Below, piece by piece: positions 1 through 7,687 of a DNA stretch of 64,000 bases. The DNA lies in the NCBI GenBank assembly GCA_017961625.1, contig JAGCWY010000064.1, positions 55,883 to 119,882 on the forward strand, in the 5' to 3' direction. This DNA comes from Ruminococcus sp. Lineage in GTDB: Bacteria; Bacillota; Clostridia; Oscillospirales; Ruminococcaceae. The notes beneath the pieces are model-generated. The model was given only the letters and a program-made list of their open reading frames with translations, was not told the DNA's origin and did no database searches. Within the stretch, counting starts at the first letter, position 1; every line of letters begins with the position of its first letter. The translations under genes were made by a program, and so were the position numbers.

Positions 1-539
1 TGCCACCTCTGATTCGTCCAGTGAGGACGTTGGCTCGTCGAGTATGAGCACACTGCACTCCATATCCACGGCTCTTGCTATAGCTACCATCTGCTGCACG
101 GCAATGGAGCAGCTTGCAAGTTGCTGTGTCGGCTTTACTGCGATTTCCAGCGAATCAAGAAGTTCGCCGGCTTTCTTGTTCATATTTCTCCAGCTAACCA
201 GCCTACCCTTTCCTCTGCCGAGGAATATATTTTCAGCAACTGACAGATTAGGACAGAGAGATATCTCCTGATATACGGTGCTTATTCCTGCATTCTGCGC
301 TTCCTGCGGAGAGTGTATCTGTACGGGGCCACTGTGTCCCTTGATGAAGATGTCTCCGCCGTCCTTTACATATACGCCCGTCAGCACCTTTATAAGAGTG
401 GATTTACCAGCGCCGTTTTCGCCCATAAGCGCATGTATCTCACCCTCGCGAAGCGTAAAATCCACATTTCTCAGAGCCTTTACTCCAGGGAACGATTTAT
501 ATATCCCGCGCATCTCCAGCAATGATTTTTCCTGCATTG
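1..539 (-). CDS. Sugar ABC transporter ATP-binding protein, MglA/YtfR-like (3' end outside window)
   Basis: This is the N-terminal 179 residues of a double-cassette sugar ABC ATPase; the rest lies left of the window. Walker A (GENGAGKST) is near residues 40-48, the Q-loop falls in VYQEISLCPNLSVAENIFLGR, and Walker B reads LILDEPTSSLD. The signature region is the weak SIAVQQMVAIARA form typical of the first half of MglA/RbsA/YtfR proteins, which usually run to about 500 residues. The ATG follows AGGAGG at good spacing. It is the third gene after an AraC regulator and a YtfQ-like binding lipoprotein, so it should energise uptake of the same furanose or pentose sugar. The substrate is inferred. 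Confidence 0.9.
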
Positions 540-604
540 CTTTTCCTCCTAAGTGAGTTTCATACTTATCCGCACATATCCGATACGGACAAGCTTCCAA
601 AATT

Positions 605-645
605 AGTGCGGTGACATAGAGCATTCATGAATGCGTCACCGCACT
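605..645 (-). promoter_or_regulatory. Intercistronic stem-loop between binding protein and ATPase genes
   Basis: The arms AGTGCGGTGAC (605-615) and GTCACCGCACT (635-645) are perfect 11-bp complements, with a second small palindrome (CATTCATGAATG) inside. On the minus-strand transcript the hairpin lies between the stop of the binding-protein gene and the ATPase start. It is followed by AATTTTGG rather than a clean U-run, so it probably stabilises the upstream mRNA or attenuates partially. This is common where a binding protein is needed in excess. Confidence 0.6.
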
Positions 646-679
646 TAATTATATTATTCAGTGTCCTGTAAACACTCTA

Positions 680-1723
680 TTATATACCGTACTGATTTAC
701 GTCCTCGTCGGTAATGGTTTTTGCATCAAAGCCCTTTTCATCCATGATAATAGTCTTCTGAGAGAGGGTCTCACCTTTTTCGAGCTTATCAATGATGTCA
801 AGTATATAAGAAGACTGGAAAGGGTTGCACTGTCCGTCGTAGTTCCAGTTGCCCTTCTTGAGCTCCTCAAGCGCCCATTTATTGCAGTCGAAGCCTATTA
901 CGACCACATCTTTGTCAACGCCGTGCGAGATATTTGCTTTGTCAAGTGCAATAACTGCGCCCTTTGCCATATCGTCATTCTCAGCGTAGATAACATTAAA
1001 CTCCTTGTTTGAATCTATAACAGACTGAACAATCTGCTGTGCCTTCTCAGCGTTCCATTCAGCTGTCTGCTGTGTAACGATGTTCCATCCGAGCTCCTTG
1101 GCAGTTGATTCAAGGGCACCTGAACGTCCTTTCTGAGCAGCAGTGCCCATTACTCCCTGAATATGGATGATATCGTAAGATTTGAGATTCTGGGACTTGA
1201 GCCAGTCAACAGCCTTCTCTCCCTCCTTGTCCATATCGGAAACGATAGAAGCTGCATAGAGGCTCTCGTCAGCATCGATGGTACGATCAAAGAGAATAAC
1301 CTTTACGCCTGCTGCCTGTGCGTCCTTAAGAACAGAATCCCAGCCTGCTGTATCAGCTGCCGAAAGAAGGAGGTAATCAACCTCGTCCTGTATGTACTTC
1401 TGAGCCGCATTGATCTGCTCTTCATTTTTTAGGCTATAGGAGAAACGCGCGTCGAATCCATTTTCCTTTGTGAATGCCGCCTTAAGATCTCTGTCGTTAG
1501 CTGTACGATAGCCCGACTCATTTGGGTCGTTATTGATAATGCCGACCGTGATAAGTGACTTTGATGAATCGCCGTCGTTCTTTGCAGTATCGGCTTTTGT
1601 TGTTTGTTCAGAATTTGAGGAGCTGCCTGAATTGGACGAGCTGCCTGTGTCTCCGCAGCTTACGAACATTGCTCCACAGAGAAGTGAACTTGCTGCCATT
1701 GCAAAAACCTTTTTCATTTTCAT
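680..1723 (-). CDS. YtfQ-like sugar-binding lipoprotein (periplasmic-binding protein family 4)
   Basis: A 347-residue solute-binding lipoprotein. It has a signal peptide with a lipobox ending FVSC, then a Ser/Asn-rich tether, then a type I periplasmic-binding fold. The motifs NESGYRTAN, TAGWDSVLKDAQ, LFDRTID and YAENDDMAKGA match the layout of the E. coli galactofuranose-binding protein YtfQ (known family). The ATG at 1723 is chosen because it lies about 10 nt from GGAGG; a TTG six bases upstream is too close. It is preceded by two TTGTACTTACA operators overlapping its promoter, which suggests repression by the AraR-like regulator at 2622-3704. Arabinofuranose or arabinose is a reasonable substrate guess but not proven. 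Confidence 0.9.
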   Translation of the reverse strand: MKMKKVFAMAASSLLCGAMFVSCGDTGSSSNSGSSSNSEQTTKADTAKNDGDSSKSLITVGIINNDPNESGYRTANDRDLKAAFTKENGFDARFSYSLKNEEQINAAQKYIQDEVDYLLLSAADTAGWDSVLKDAQAAGVKVILFDRTIDADESLYAASIVSDMDKEGEKAVDWLKSQNLKSYDIIHIQGVMGTAAQKGRSGALESTAKELGWNIVTQQTAEWNAEKAQQIVQSVIDSNKEFNVIYAENDDMAKGAVIALDKANISHGVDKDVVVIGFDCNKWALEELKKGNWNYDGQCNPFQSSYILDIIDKLEKGETLSQKTIIMDEKGFDAKTITDEDVNQYGI

Positions 1724-1777
1724 AATCAAAATTCCTCCATCCGAATTTATTACGATATTAACGTCCCTGCCGTTAAC

Positions 1778-1813
1778 TTGTACTTACATTATAATCAATT
1801 TGTACTTACATTG
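1778..1813 (-). promoter_or_regulatory. Promoter with tandem AraR-like operators for the sugar-binding protein gene
   Basis: Two copies of TTGTACTTACA begin at 1778 and 1800, 22 bp or about two helical turns apart. A minus-strand -10 box (TATAAT, 1788-1793) overlaps the first copy, and the second lies in the spacer/-35 region. Binding of a dimeric repressor here would block RNA polymerase. The half-site pattern TTGTA-NN-TACA matches the known AraR box type (ATTTGTACGTACAAAT). Confidence 0.65.
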
Positions 1814-1873
1814 ATACCGAAAATATTACACTAAATGTTTATTTTTTTTGGCTTATACAAACTTGTATACAAT

Positions 1874-2566
1874 TTACGGACAAACATTGGCACTGTTCTG
1901 GAACTGTCTTGGAGTCTGCCCCGTATACTTCTTGAAGATCTGGCTGAAGTACCTATAATCGCGGAATCCAACATCGTAAGCCACCTCGTAGATCATCTTT
2001 GAGGTGCAGCATAGGAGCTCCCTTGCATGGGCTATCCTTGCAACCGATATGTACTCCGAAAGATTTTGTCCGTACTCTTTTTTGAACTGTGCGCTGAGGT
2101 ATGACGGACTGAGTCCTACAGCTTCAGCAACAACAAGCAGTGAAAGCTCGTCGTTCATGTAATTCTTGTCGATGTAGTCCCTAGCCTTTGCGACAATGCT
2201 TCTGCCGCTCTCTTTTGCCGATTCTATACGCCATCTGATACAGTCCTGAACTATCTTATGCAGGAATTTCATAGTATCGTCAGCCGTCATGAGGTCGGAT
2301 CCTATATCGTCAGCAGTGCCGAAATGCTCGAAGAACTTCTCGTTGCTTATGCCTATCTTTCGAGCAAATGTGTGAGCTGCCACATAGATGTCCATACAAA
2401 CATAAAGCCTTATCATAAGTGATCTTATCCTTGTATATTCGACCTCGTTGAGTATAGAATCCAGCGTATCATCGCAGCTTTCGAGATTTCCGCTCTGAAG
2501 GAGCTCCTCGATCTTCTTGATGTCAAGACGTTTAACGTCCTGCACCGTCTCTTTTTTATCATTCAT
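1874..2566 (-). CDS. AraC-family transcriptional regulator
   Basis: A 230-residue protein. The C-terminal 100 residues are a two-helix-turn-helix AraC domain: LSLLVVAEAVGLSPSYLSAQFKKEYG, then IYEVAYDVGFRDYRYFSQIFKK, then GQTPRQF. The N-terminal 120 residues are helical with no recognised sugar-binding cupin. It lies between the AraR-like repressor and the sugar-binding protein, all on one strand, and a TTGTATTTACAT operator lies 41 bp upstream. It is probably a positive regulator of the same uptake operon; this is inferred from position. Confidence 0.9.
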   Translation of the reverse strand: MNDKKETVQDVKRLDIKKIEELLQSGNLESCDDTLDSILNEVEYTRIRSLMIRLYVCMDIYVAAHTFARKIGISNEKFFEHFGTADDIGSDLMTADDTMKFLHKIVQDCIRWRIESAKESGRSIVAKARDYIDKNYMNDELSLLVVAEAVGLSPSYLSAQFKKEYGQNLSEYISVARIAHARELLCCTSKMIYEVAYDVGFRDYRYFSQIFKKYTGQTPRQFQNSANVCP

Positions 2567-2606
2567 GATCAGTACCCCTTTGTTCTCTTCTTCTCTTTAT
2601 AAAAAT

Positions 2607-2618
2607 TTGTATTTACAT
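2607..2618. promoter_or_regulatory. AraR-like operator upstream of the araC-type gene
   Basis: TTGTATTTACAT matches the TTGTA-NN-TACA pattern seen before the binding-protein gene and the repressor gene. It lies between the end of the repressor gene (2622) and the start of the AraC gene (2566), so it could control the AraC gene separately. Confidence 0.5.
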
Positions 2619-2621
2619 ATT

Positions 2622-3704
2622 TCAGAGCATTTTTACAGATTCGCGTATTTTGAGCTCCGGTGTAAATATGATGTCGCCTTCATCATAAGAAAAGGAGCTT
2701 ATTCTGTCTATAAGCTTCTCAGCAACAGCTTCTCCGAGTCTGCGCTTTGGGTGAGATACCGATGTAAGCGGGACGTCGCAAATAGAAGCATATTTTGAAT
2801 CGTCAATACCTACTACAGACAATTCACCCGGAACACTTATATCATGTTCCTTACAGAACTGCAGGAGCTTTACAGCTATATTGTCGTTATAACACACTAC
2901 AGCTGTGGTTTCACCAAGAAGCTCAAGGAGTCTGTTCTTGCCTGAGGTAAATACGGAATTCTTGTCAGATGTGGCAAACCACAGAACGTTATCTTCCGCA
3001 TTTCTCAGTCCATGGGCTATGCAACTTTTCGTGAAGCCGCAGTACCTCTTGTGCCCTTGTATATCGTCAAGTGCGAATATACCTGCTATCTTTCTGTGAC
3101 CGCAGTCAAATATATAATCAGCTGCGACTCTTCCGGCAGCCTCGTCGTCCATAGCAACGCAGGGATAATCGGACCACGGATACTTTGCATTGAAGAATAC
3201 GACTGGTATATTTTTACGCCTGAGCTCGTCATAGAGCTCCATATTCGGATTAGGAAGAGCACTTTTTGAGGGCTCTACTATCAATCCCTGAACGCCTCCG
3301 GAGATCATGCTCTGAAGAGCCTGCTGCTCCTCTGCCACCTTATTATGAGTAATTGCAAGCTGCATCGAAAAGCCCGAATCATTAAGCACACTCTCGATAC
3401 CCGTTACGATCTGAGGGAAAATATAATCTGTGAAATAAGTAGATATAACACCAATATTTTTTGTCTGTACATTGGATAAGGGCTGTACGAATCCAGATGA
3501 AACGAAGGCTCCGCTTCCTCTTACTCGGCTGATAACATTATCGTTTTCAAGGCACATGAGTGCCTGTCTTACGGTCTGTCTGCTCACGCCGTGTATCTCG
3601 CACAACTCCTTTTCCGTAAGGAACCGGTCCTTTGGCTTAAGCCCCTTTGAAGAAATATAGTTCTTTGCCCACTCAACGATTGTCAAATATTTATAGTCTT
3701 CCAT
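2622..3704 (-). CDS. GntR/LacI-type repressor, AraR-like
   Basis: A 360-residue repressor. An N-terminal GntR winged helix (residues about 5-70, with LTEKELCEIHGVSRQTVRQAL) is joined to a C-terminal LacI-type sugar-sensing domain (from about residue 85, with NIGVISTYFTDYIFP, VAMDDEAAGRVAADYIFDCGHRK, and VVGIDDSKYASICDVPLTSVSHP). This fusion is characteristic of AraR, the arabinose repressor of Bacillota. The ATG at 3704 follows GGAGGG with 5 nt spacing; upstream in-frame codons lack a ribosome binding site. Operators of the AraR pattern lie upstream of this gene and of its two neighbours, indicating autoregulation and control of the sugar transporter. The effector sugar is inferred. Confidence 0.88.
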   Translation of the reverse strand: MEDYKYLTIVEWAKNYISSKGLKPKDRFLTEKELCEIHGVSRQTVRQALMCLENDNVISRVRGSGAFVSSGFVQPLSNVQTKNIGVISTYFTDYIFPQIVTGIESVLNDSGFSMQLAITHNKVAEEQQALQSMISGGVQGLIVEPSKSALPNPNMELYDELRRKNIPVVFFNAKYPWSDYPCVAMDDEAAGRVAADYIFDCGHRKIAGIFALDDIQGHKRYCGFTKSCIAHGLRNAEDNVLWFATSDKNSVFTSGKNRLLELLGETTAVVCYNDNIAVKLLQFCKEHDISVPGELSVVGIDDSKYASICDVPLTSVSHPKRRLGEAVAEKLIDRISSFSYDEGDIIFTPELKIRESVKML

Positions 3705-3765
3705 AATACCCTCCATGACCGATGCTGCATCGCATTTTTCTTCATGATAGCACAAAATATTAAAT

Positions 3766-3811
3766 TTGTAAATACAACTTCCAATTTGTACAGATAAATT
3801 TGTGCGTACAC
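3766..3811. promoter_or_regulatory. Cluster of AraR-like operators upstream of the repressor gene
   Basis: TTGTAAATACAA (3766-3777) is a full dyad. TTGTGCGTACAC (3800-3811) is a variant of the same pattern, and a degenerate TTGTACAGATAA lies between them. They lie 60-110 bp upstream of the repressor start, as expected for autoregulation. Confidence 0.55.
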
Positions 3812-3931
3812 ACAATAAATTCTTCCGCCGATTGTGCAATATAACAATACTCCTCTGTCGCGATAAAATGACATTATGTATACTTCCGCCCTCTCATTAC
3901 TTTACAGCACAAAAAGTTAACAAAATAGCAC

Positions 3932-3960
3932 TTGAATGTTATTTTTAAATATGTTATAAT
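3932..3960 (+). promoter_or_regulatory. Sigma-A promoter for the diguanylate cyclase gene
   Basis: TTGAAT (3932-3937), a 17-bp spacer and a perfect TATAAT (3955-3960) lie 57 bp upstream of the ATG at 4017. Confidence 0.7.
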
Positions 3961-4016
3961 TTCAAAAACGCACGATTTGTGTTTTGACTATAAATGGACA
4001 GTGAGGTATTTTAGAT

Positions 4017-5429
4017 ATGGATTTCCGCGAATATCTTGACAGATGTGATTCTGTGACCTGCATTATGTCAGTTGAAAAAAAACCGGACGGCAGCTATGGC
4101 GACATTAGGATAGTTGACGGAAATAAAGCATATATCGACTCGATAGAACGTAACAACGACGTGTCTGATGTTGCAAAGGAAAAAGTATTTGTTCCGAATT
4201 CCCTTTACACCAAGTACTTTCCCTTTGATCTGAATTTCGAGAACTATTGCTACAGAGCAGCGGTAAAAAAAGAGGTTCTTCACGCCTATGTACACCCCGA
4301 ACGCTTCGATATATGGTTCAATCTCTTCTTCATGCCTGTAACGAGTGACGACGAGAATATGGGCTACTGCACCTATACATATACAGCTTCCAGTGAACCG
4401 AATCCAGAGCTTATGTCGAACACCTCACTAGAGATTGCTTCAAATGTACTGCAAGCTTGTATAAAGCTCTATAGCGGCTCTGATTTCCAGACATCGATTG
4501 ACGATGTCGTTGCTCATATTAGAAAGATAACCAACGCCAACCGCTGCGTGCTCCTGCTCACCGATTTCAGCGCCGGAATGTGCAGGCTCCTGAGTGACAA
4601 CCATGTTATAGAAGGTCCGCAGGGTTCGATAGATAAGATCATAACAGGAGAATTCTTCGATATAGTTTCAACTTGGCCAGCTACAGTTGACGGAAGCGAC
4701 TGTCTTATAATCCAGGATGAAAAGGACATGGAGTTCCTGAAATCCAAAAACCCTGTATGGTACGAGTCTCTGAAGCAGTATGACGTAAATACTCTTGTGC
4801 TTTTCCCAATCAACTACGGCGGTGAGACAAAGGGCTACATCTGGGCGACTGATTTCGACGTTGAAAACGCTCTTAAGATTAAGGATATACTTGAATCTAC
4901 AACGTATTTCATTGCCTATGCCATTGCGAACTATCAGCTCCTCAACCGTCTCGAGATAATGAGTACTATCGACCTTCTCACAGGTATCAAGAACCGCAAC
5001 GCCATGAACAACTACGTTAACGCTCTCGTTGAAGGTAAGGAAGAATATCCTGAAAACCTCCGCGTGGTCTTTGCAGACCTCAACGGTCTGAAACAGACTA
5101 ACGACAGTTGCGGTCACATAGCAGGCGATCTTCTCCTGAAAAATGCCGCTCTTATCCTTCAGGATACCTTTATCGGACAGGATGTCTACCGTGCAGGCGG
5201 TGACGAATTCACTGTTTTCGTATCGGGCATGAGCGATGAGGAATTTGAACAGAAGATTGCTAAGCTCCGCAGCTATGCCGATAACTCTGATGGCGTGAGC
5301 TTTGCCGTGGGATACTGTTGCGACGAAGGCAGGAAGGACATCAGGAATACCATGAGCCTTGCAGATGAAAGAATGTACGCCGACAAGGAATATTATTACG
5401 ACCGTCATCCCGAACGCAGACACAAATGA
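4017..5429 (+). CDS. GGDEF-domain diguanylate cyclase with PAS- and GAF-like sensor regions
   Basis: A 470-residue soluble protein that should make cyclic di-GMP from two GTP. The N-terminal 125 residues resemble a PAS-type input domain, residues about 150-300 a GAF-like domain (RCVLLLTDFSAGMC, LVLFPINYGGETKGYIW), and residues about 315-465 a GGDEF domain with the start motif DLLTGIKNRNAM and an intact active site (RAGGDEF). No RxxD inhibitory site precedes the GGDEF motif, so product inhibition through the usual I-site is unlikely. There is no membrane segment. It has its own promoter and is followed by a terminator, so it is probably transcribed alone. Confidence 0.92.
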   Translation: MDFREYLDRCDSVTCIMSVEKKPDGSYGDIRIVDGNKAYIDSIERNNDVSDVAKEKVFVPNSLYTKYFPFDLNFENYCYRAAVKKEVLHAYVHPERFDIWFNLFFMPVTSDDENMGYCTYTYTASSEPNPELMSNTSLEIASNVLQACIKLYSGSDFQTSIDDVVAHIRKITNANRCVLLLTDFSAGMCRLLSDNHVIEGPQGSIDKIITGEFFDIVSTWPATVDGSDCLIIQDEKDMEFLKSKNPVWYESLKQYDVNTLVLFPINYGGETKGYIWATDFDVENALKIKDILESTTYFIAYAIANYQLLNRLEIMSTIDLLTGIKNRNAMNNYVNALVEGKEEYPENLRVVFADLNGLKQTNDSCGHIAGDLLLKNAALILQDTFIGQDVYRAGGDEFTVFVSGMSDEEFEQKIAKLRSYADNSDGVSFAVGYCCDEGRKDIRNTMSLADERMYADKEYYYDRHPERRHK

Positions 5430-5441
5430 CATTACAAGTTC

Positions 5442-5480
5442 CCCGGAGCTGTTTTCAAAAACTTCTCCGGGATATTTTTT
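5442..5480 (+). terminator. Rho-independent terminator of the diguanylate cyclase gene
   Basis: The stem CCCGGAG (5442-5448) / CTCCGGG (5465-5471) is followed by ATATTTTTT, 12 nt after the stop codon. Confidence 0.8.
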
Positions 5481-5576
5481 ATTATCTGGAAATATCTCTA
5501 ACTTCCCCTTGTTTGACATAAAAGCGATTTGGTGTTATAATACTTTTGTTTCGATTTTTATACGGAGGTGACATTT

Positions 5577-7553
5577 ATTAATAAACATACCATGTTTCCT
5601 CTCCTGCTTGCGGCAGTATCATCTATACTGACCCTTGTTCTTGACGATAATTACGTATACTCAGCAGCCGAGGACTTTACAGAAATTCTTCCCTATACTT
5701 CCGAAAACGGTATCATAACACTCGACGACGGACAGCAGTGGTTCAAGGCCACAGAACTTGAAAATGACAGAAATTATCTCATCACTGTCAGACGTTCCGA
5801 CGGCAGTGATGTCATGCTCACCGCTGACGACAAAATCAGCGCTGAATATATATGGCACTACGCAGAGGACAAGATGGTCACAAGCACCTCGTTCCACCGC
5901 AGTGAGCTTTACACGGATACTCACCGGCTCTGCTGCTATGACAGCGACCTGTATCTTACAAAGAACTGGTGGACCTCCGGTGATCAGACATGGAATTACG
6001 ACGGAAGCCGCCTTTACTACAATGACGACGGAAAAATAACCTATCTGACCTATTCGGAAATGGACGAAATCCACTTTGGCTGTACTGACGACCCTTCAAT
6101 GGCCGCTCAGATAAGCCTTTACACTGCAGGCGAAGAGCTTGCTCGCTGCATAAAAACACAGCCCTGTGCCGAGAGTTTCGTCATTGAGGGCAGCGGCTAT
6201 CAAGCTCCTGTTTTCTCGCTGGAACTTATTAACGATTCAATTGTAACGGACAGTGTAAAATGGTTCGTGGACGGAGTGGAACAAACCGGTGGAGAGCTTT
6301 CTTTTACAGCCGATGAGCTTACAGACCAGTCCGCAAGTATACATAGGGTAAGTTGTATCGTAGAAGCTCATGATGGTGAGGAACACCATTACCGTGAAAG
6401 GTCTCAAGACGCGATCTTTGTTATCACAAAGGGCATAGTTCCCGATTCCTTCATAACCTTTTCCGATGTACACGAACAGTACGATCTCATAGGCAAAGCC
6501 ATTGAGGGAGTTCTTGAGCGTACGGGTGGCTATATACCGTCGCTCGTAGTTTGTACAGGCGACCTTATAAACGGTCCTACAATGGATCACGATACAATGC
6601 TCGACAGGTATATACCACGTCTTAAGCCATACCTTGGAGGACTTGATACTGTTTTCGTAGCTGGCAACCACGATTCGAGCAAGGCTATATCAGAACTGTC
6701 CATAGCTGCCGGTCTCGGAGCTGACGACGGCTTTTCAGACGGCTGCGGAGTTATATTCAGAGGATCCTCTGATGAAGTCGCAGAAAACGGTACCAACTGT
6801 ACAGCGGCAAAGAATATCATAGTCTACGGTATAAACTATGACACGATAAATAAAAGAAGCGGTGCTCTTACCGTTCAGGATTACGATTGTATAAAGGATC
6901 AGATTGAGAGCTTTCTGAACGAGACGGCAAAGAACTATCACGGAGAGCTGATAGTATTCTCAGCTCACGCTGGTCTTCACGTACTCGGCGTACAACCTCA
7001 GAGCGTCAACCTCAGCGGCTACACAGTTGGCAGCTGGATAGGCGCAAACGCATATAATATCGATCATTCCTACGATATTGCAGAGCTTATAAATTCCTAC
7101 GCAGATAAATACGGCTTGAATATAATCTACCTCTTCGGTCACGACCATTCACGCAGCGAAGAGGAGTTCATACTCACAGAGGGCGATGTACTCATCTCTC
7201 CCACGAAATCTGAATATAAGGAAACAGAAAGTCTTCCCCTGAACTTCACCTACGCTCACGCTGGCTATCTTTCAACGACCATTGGTATAGCCGATGCTCA
7301 TTACAGCTTTATCTACAAAAGCGGTGATAAGCTCGTATACGAGTTTCTTAGAGCTGACACTCCCGATTTCATGAAAAAGAAGGAAATCAAGCTGAAAAAA
7401 AGCACTACAGCAGTTGTTTCTACAAATACTGCGGCTGTCACTACCATAAAAAAAAGCAGCAGTCCTCAGACCTCTGATAAACTAAGTTTAATGCCTGTCC
7501 TGCTTTTTTCCGCAGGCTTATTCTGGATAAGCCGCAAACAAAAAAACAAATAA
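5577..7553 (+). CDS. Secreted, cell-wall-anchored metallophosphoesterase (possible AUU start)
   Basis: A calcineurin-type metallophosphoesterase with an N-terminal signal peptide. The motifs appear in order: FSDVHEQ, CTGDLING, AGNHDSS, FSAHAGLH and FGHDHSR. All the metal-binding Asp, His and Asn residues are present. The C-terminus has a Thr/Ser-rich linker, an SPQTSD sequence like a divergent LPXTG sorting signal, a hydrophobic segment and the basic tail RKQKNK. The start is odd. GGAGG (5564-5568) is followed 8 nt later by ATT (5577); the in-frame GTG at 5568 overlaps the ribosome binding site and the first ATG (5592) is 23 nt away. An AUU start is therefore proposed. The substrate is unknown. 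The gene is monocistronic, with terminators on both sides. Confidence 0.85.
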   Translation: MNKHTMFPLLLAAVSSILTLVLDDNYVYSAAEDFTEILPYTSENGIITLDDGQQWFKATELENDRNYLITVRRSDGSDVMLTADDKISAEYIWHYAEDKMVTSTSFHRSELYTDTHRLCCYDSDLYLTKNWWTSGDQTWNYDGSRLYYNDDGKITYLTYSEMDEIHFGCTDDPSMAAQISLYTAGEELARCIKTQPCAESFVIEGSGYQAPVFSLELINDSIVTDSVKWFVDGVEQTGGELSFTADELTDQSASIHRVSCIVEAHDGEEHHYRERSQDAIFVITKGIVPDSFITFSDVHEQYDLIGKAIEGVLERTGGYIPSLVVCTGDLINGPTMDHDTMLDRYIPRLKPYLGGLDTVFVAGNHDSSKAISELSIAAGLGADDGFSDGCGVIFRGSSDEVAENGTNCTAAKNIIVYGINYDTINKRSGALTVQDYDCIKDQIESFLNETAKNYHGELIVFSAHAGLHVLGVQPQSVNLSGYTVGSWIGANAYNIDHSYDIAELINSYADKYGLNIIYLFGHDHSRSEEEFILTEGDVLISPTKSEYKETESLPLNFTYAHAGYLSTTIGIADAHYSFIYKSGDKLVYEFLRADTPDFMKKKEIKLKKSTTAVVSTNTAAVTTIKKSSSPQTSDKLSLMPVLLFSAGLFWISRKQKNK

Positions 7554-7558
7554 CACAT

Positions 7559-7610
7559 AAAGCCCATAAGAAAGCAATGATTGATCATACTTCCTTATGG
7601 GCTTTTTATT
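7559..7610. terminator. Terminator between convergent genes
   Basis: The stem AAAGCCCATAAG / CTTATGGGCTTT has a 23-nt loop and is followed by TTTATT. It lies 6 nt after the metallophosphoesterase stop and may also serve the ABC-F gene arriving from the other side. Confidence 0.75.
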
Positions 7611-7687
7611 ATCCTGCATCTTCCTTTTTCAGTCAGATGTTTGTGTAATTGACCAGAACTGCATAGAATATCATTTACTCATATTTT

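Noticed and set aside
1863..1872. TTGTATACAA palindrome near the end of the AraC gene
   Set aside because: It resembles the AraR-like operators but lacks the two central bases and lies next to the stop codon of the AraC gene. It may be chance.
5568..5570. GTG as start of the metallophosphoesterase
   Set aside because: The codon overlaps the GGAGG ribosome binding site, so a ribosome bound there could not start on it.
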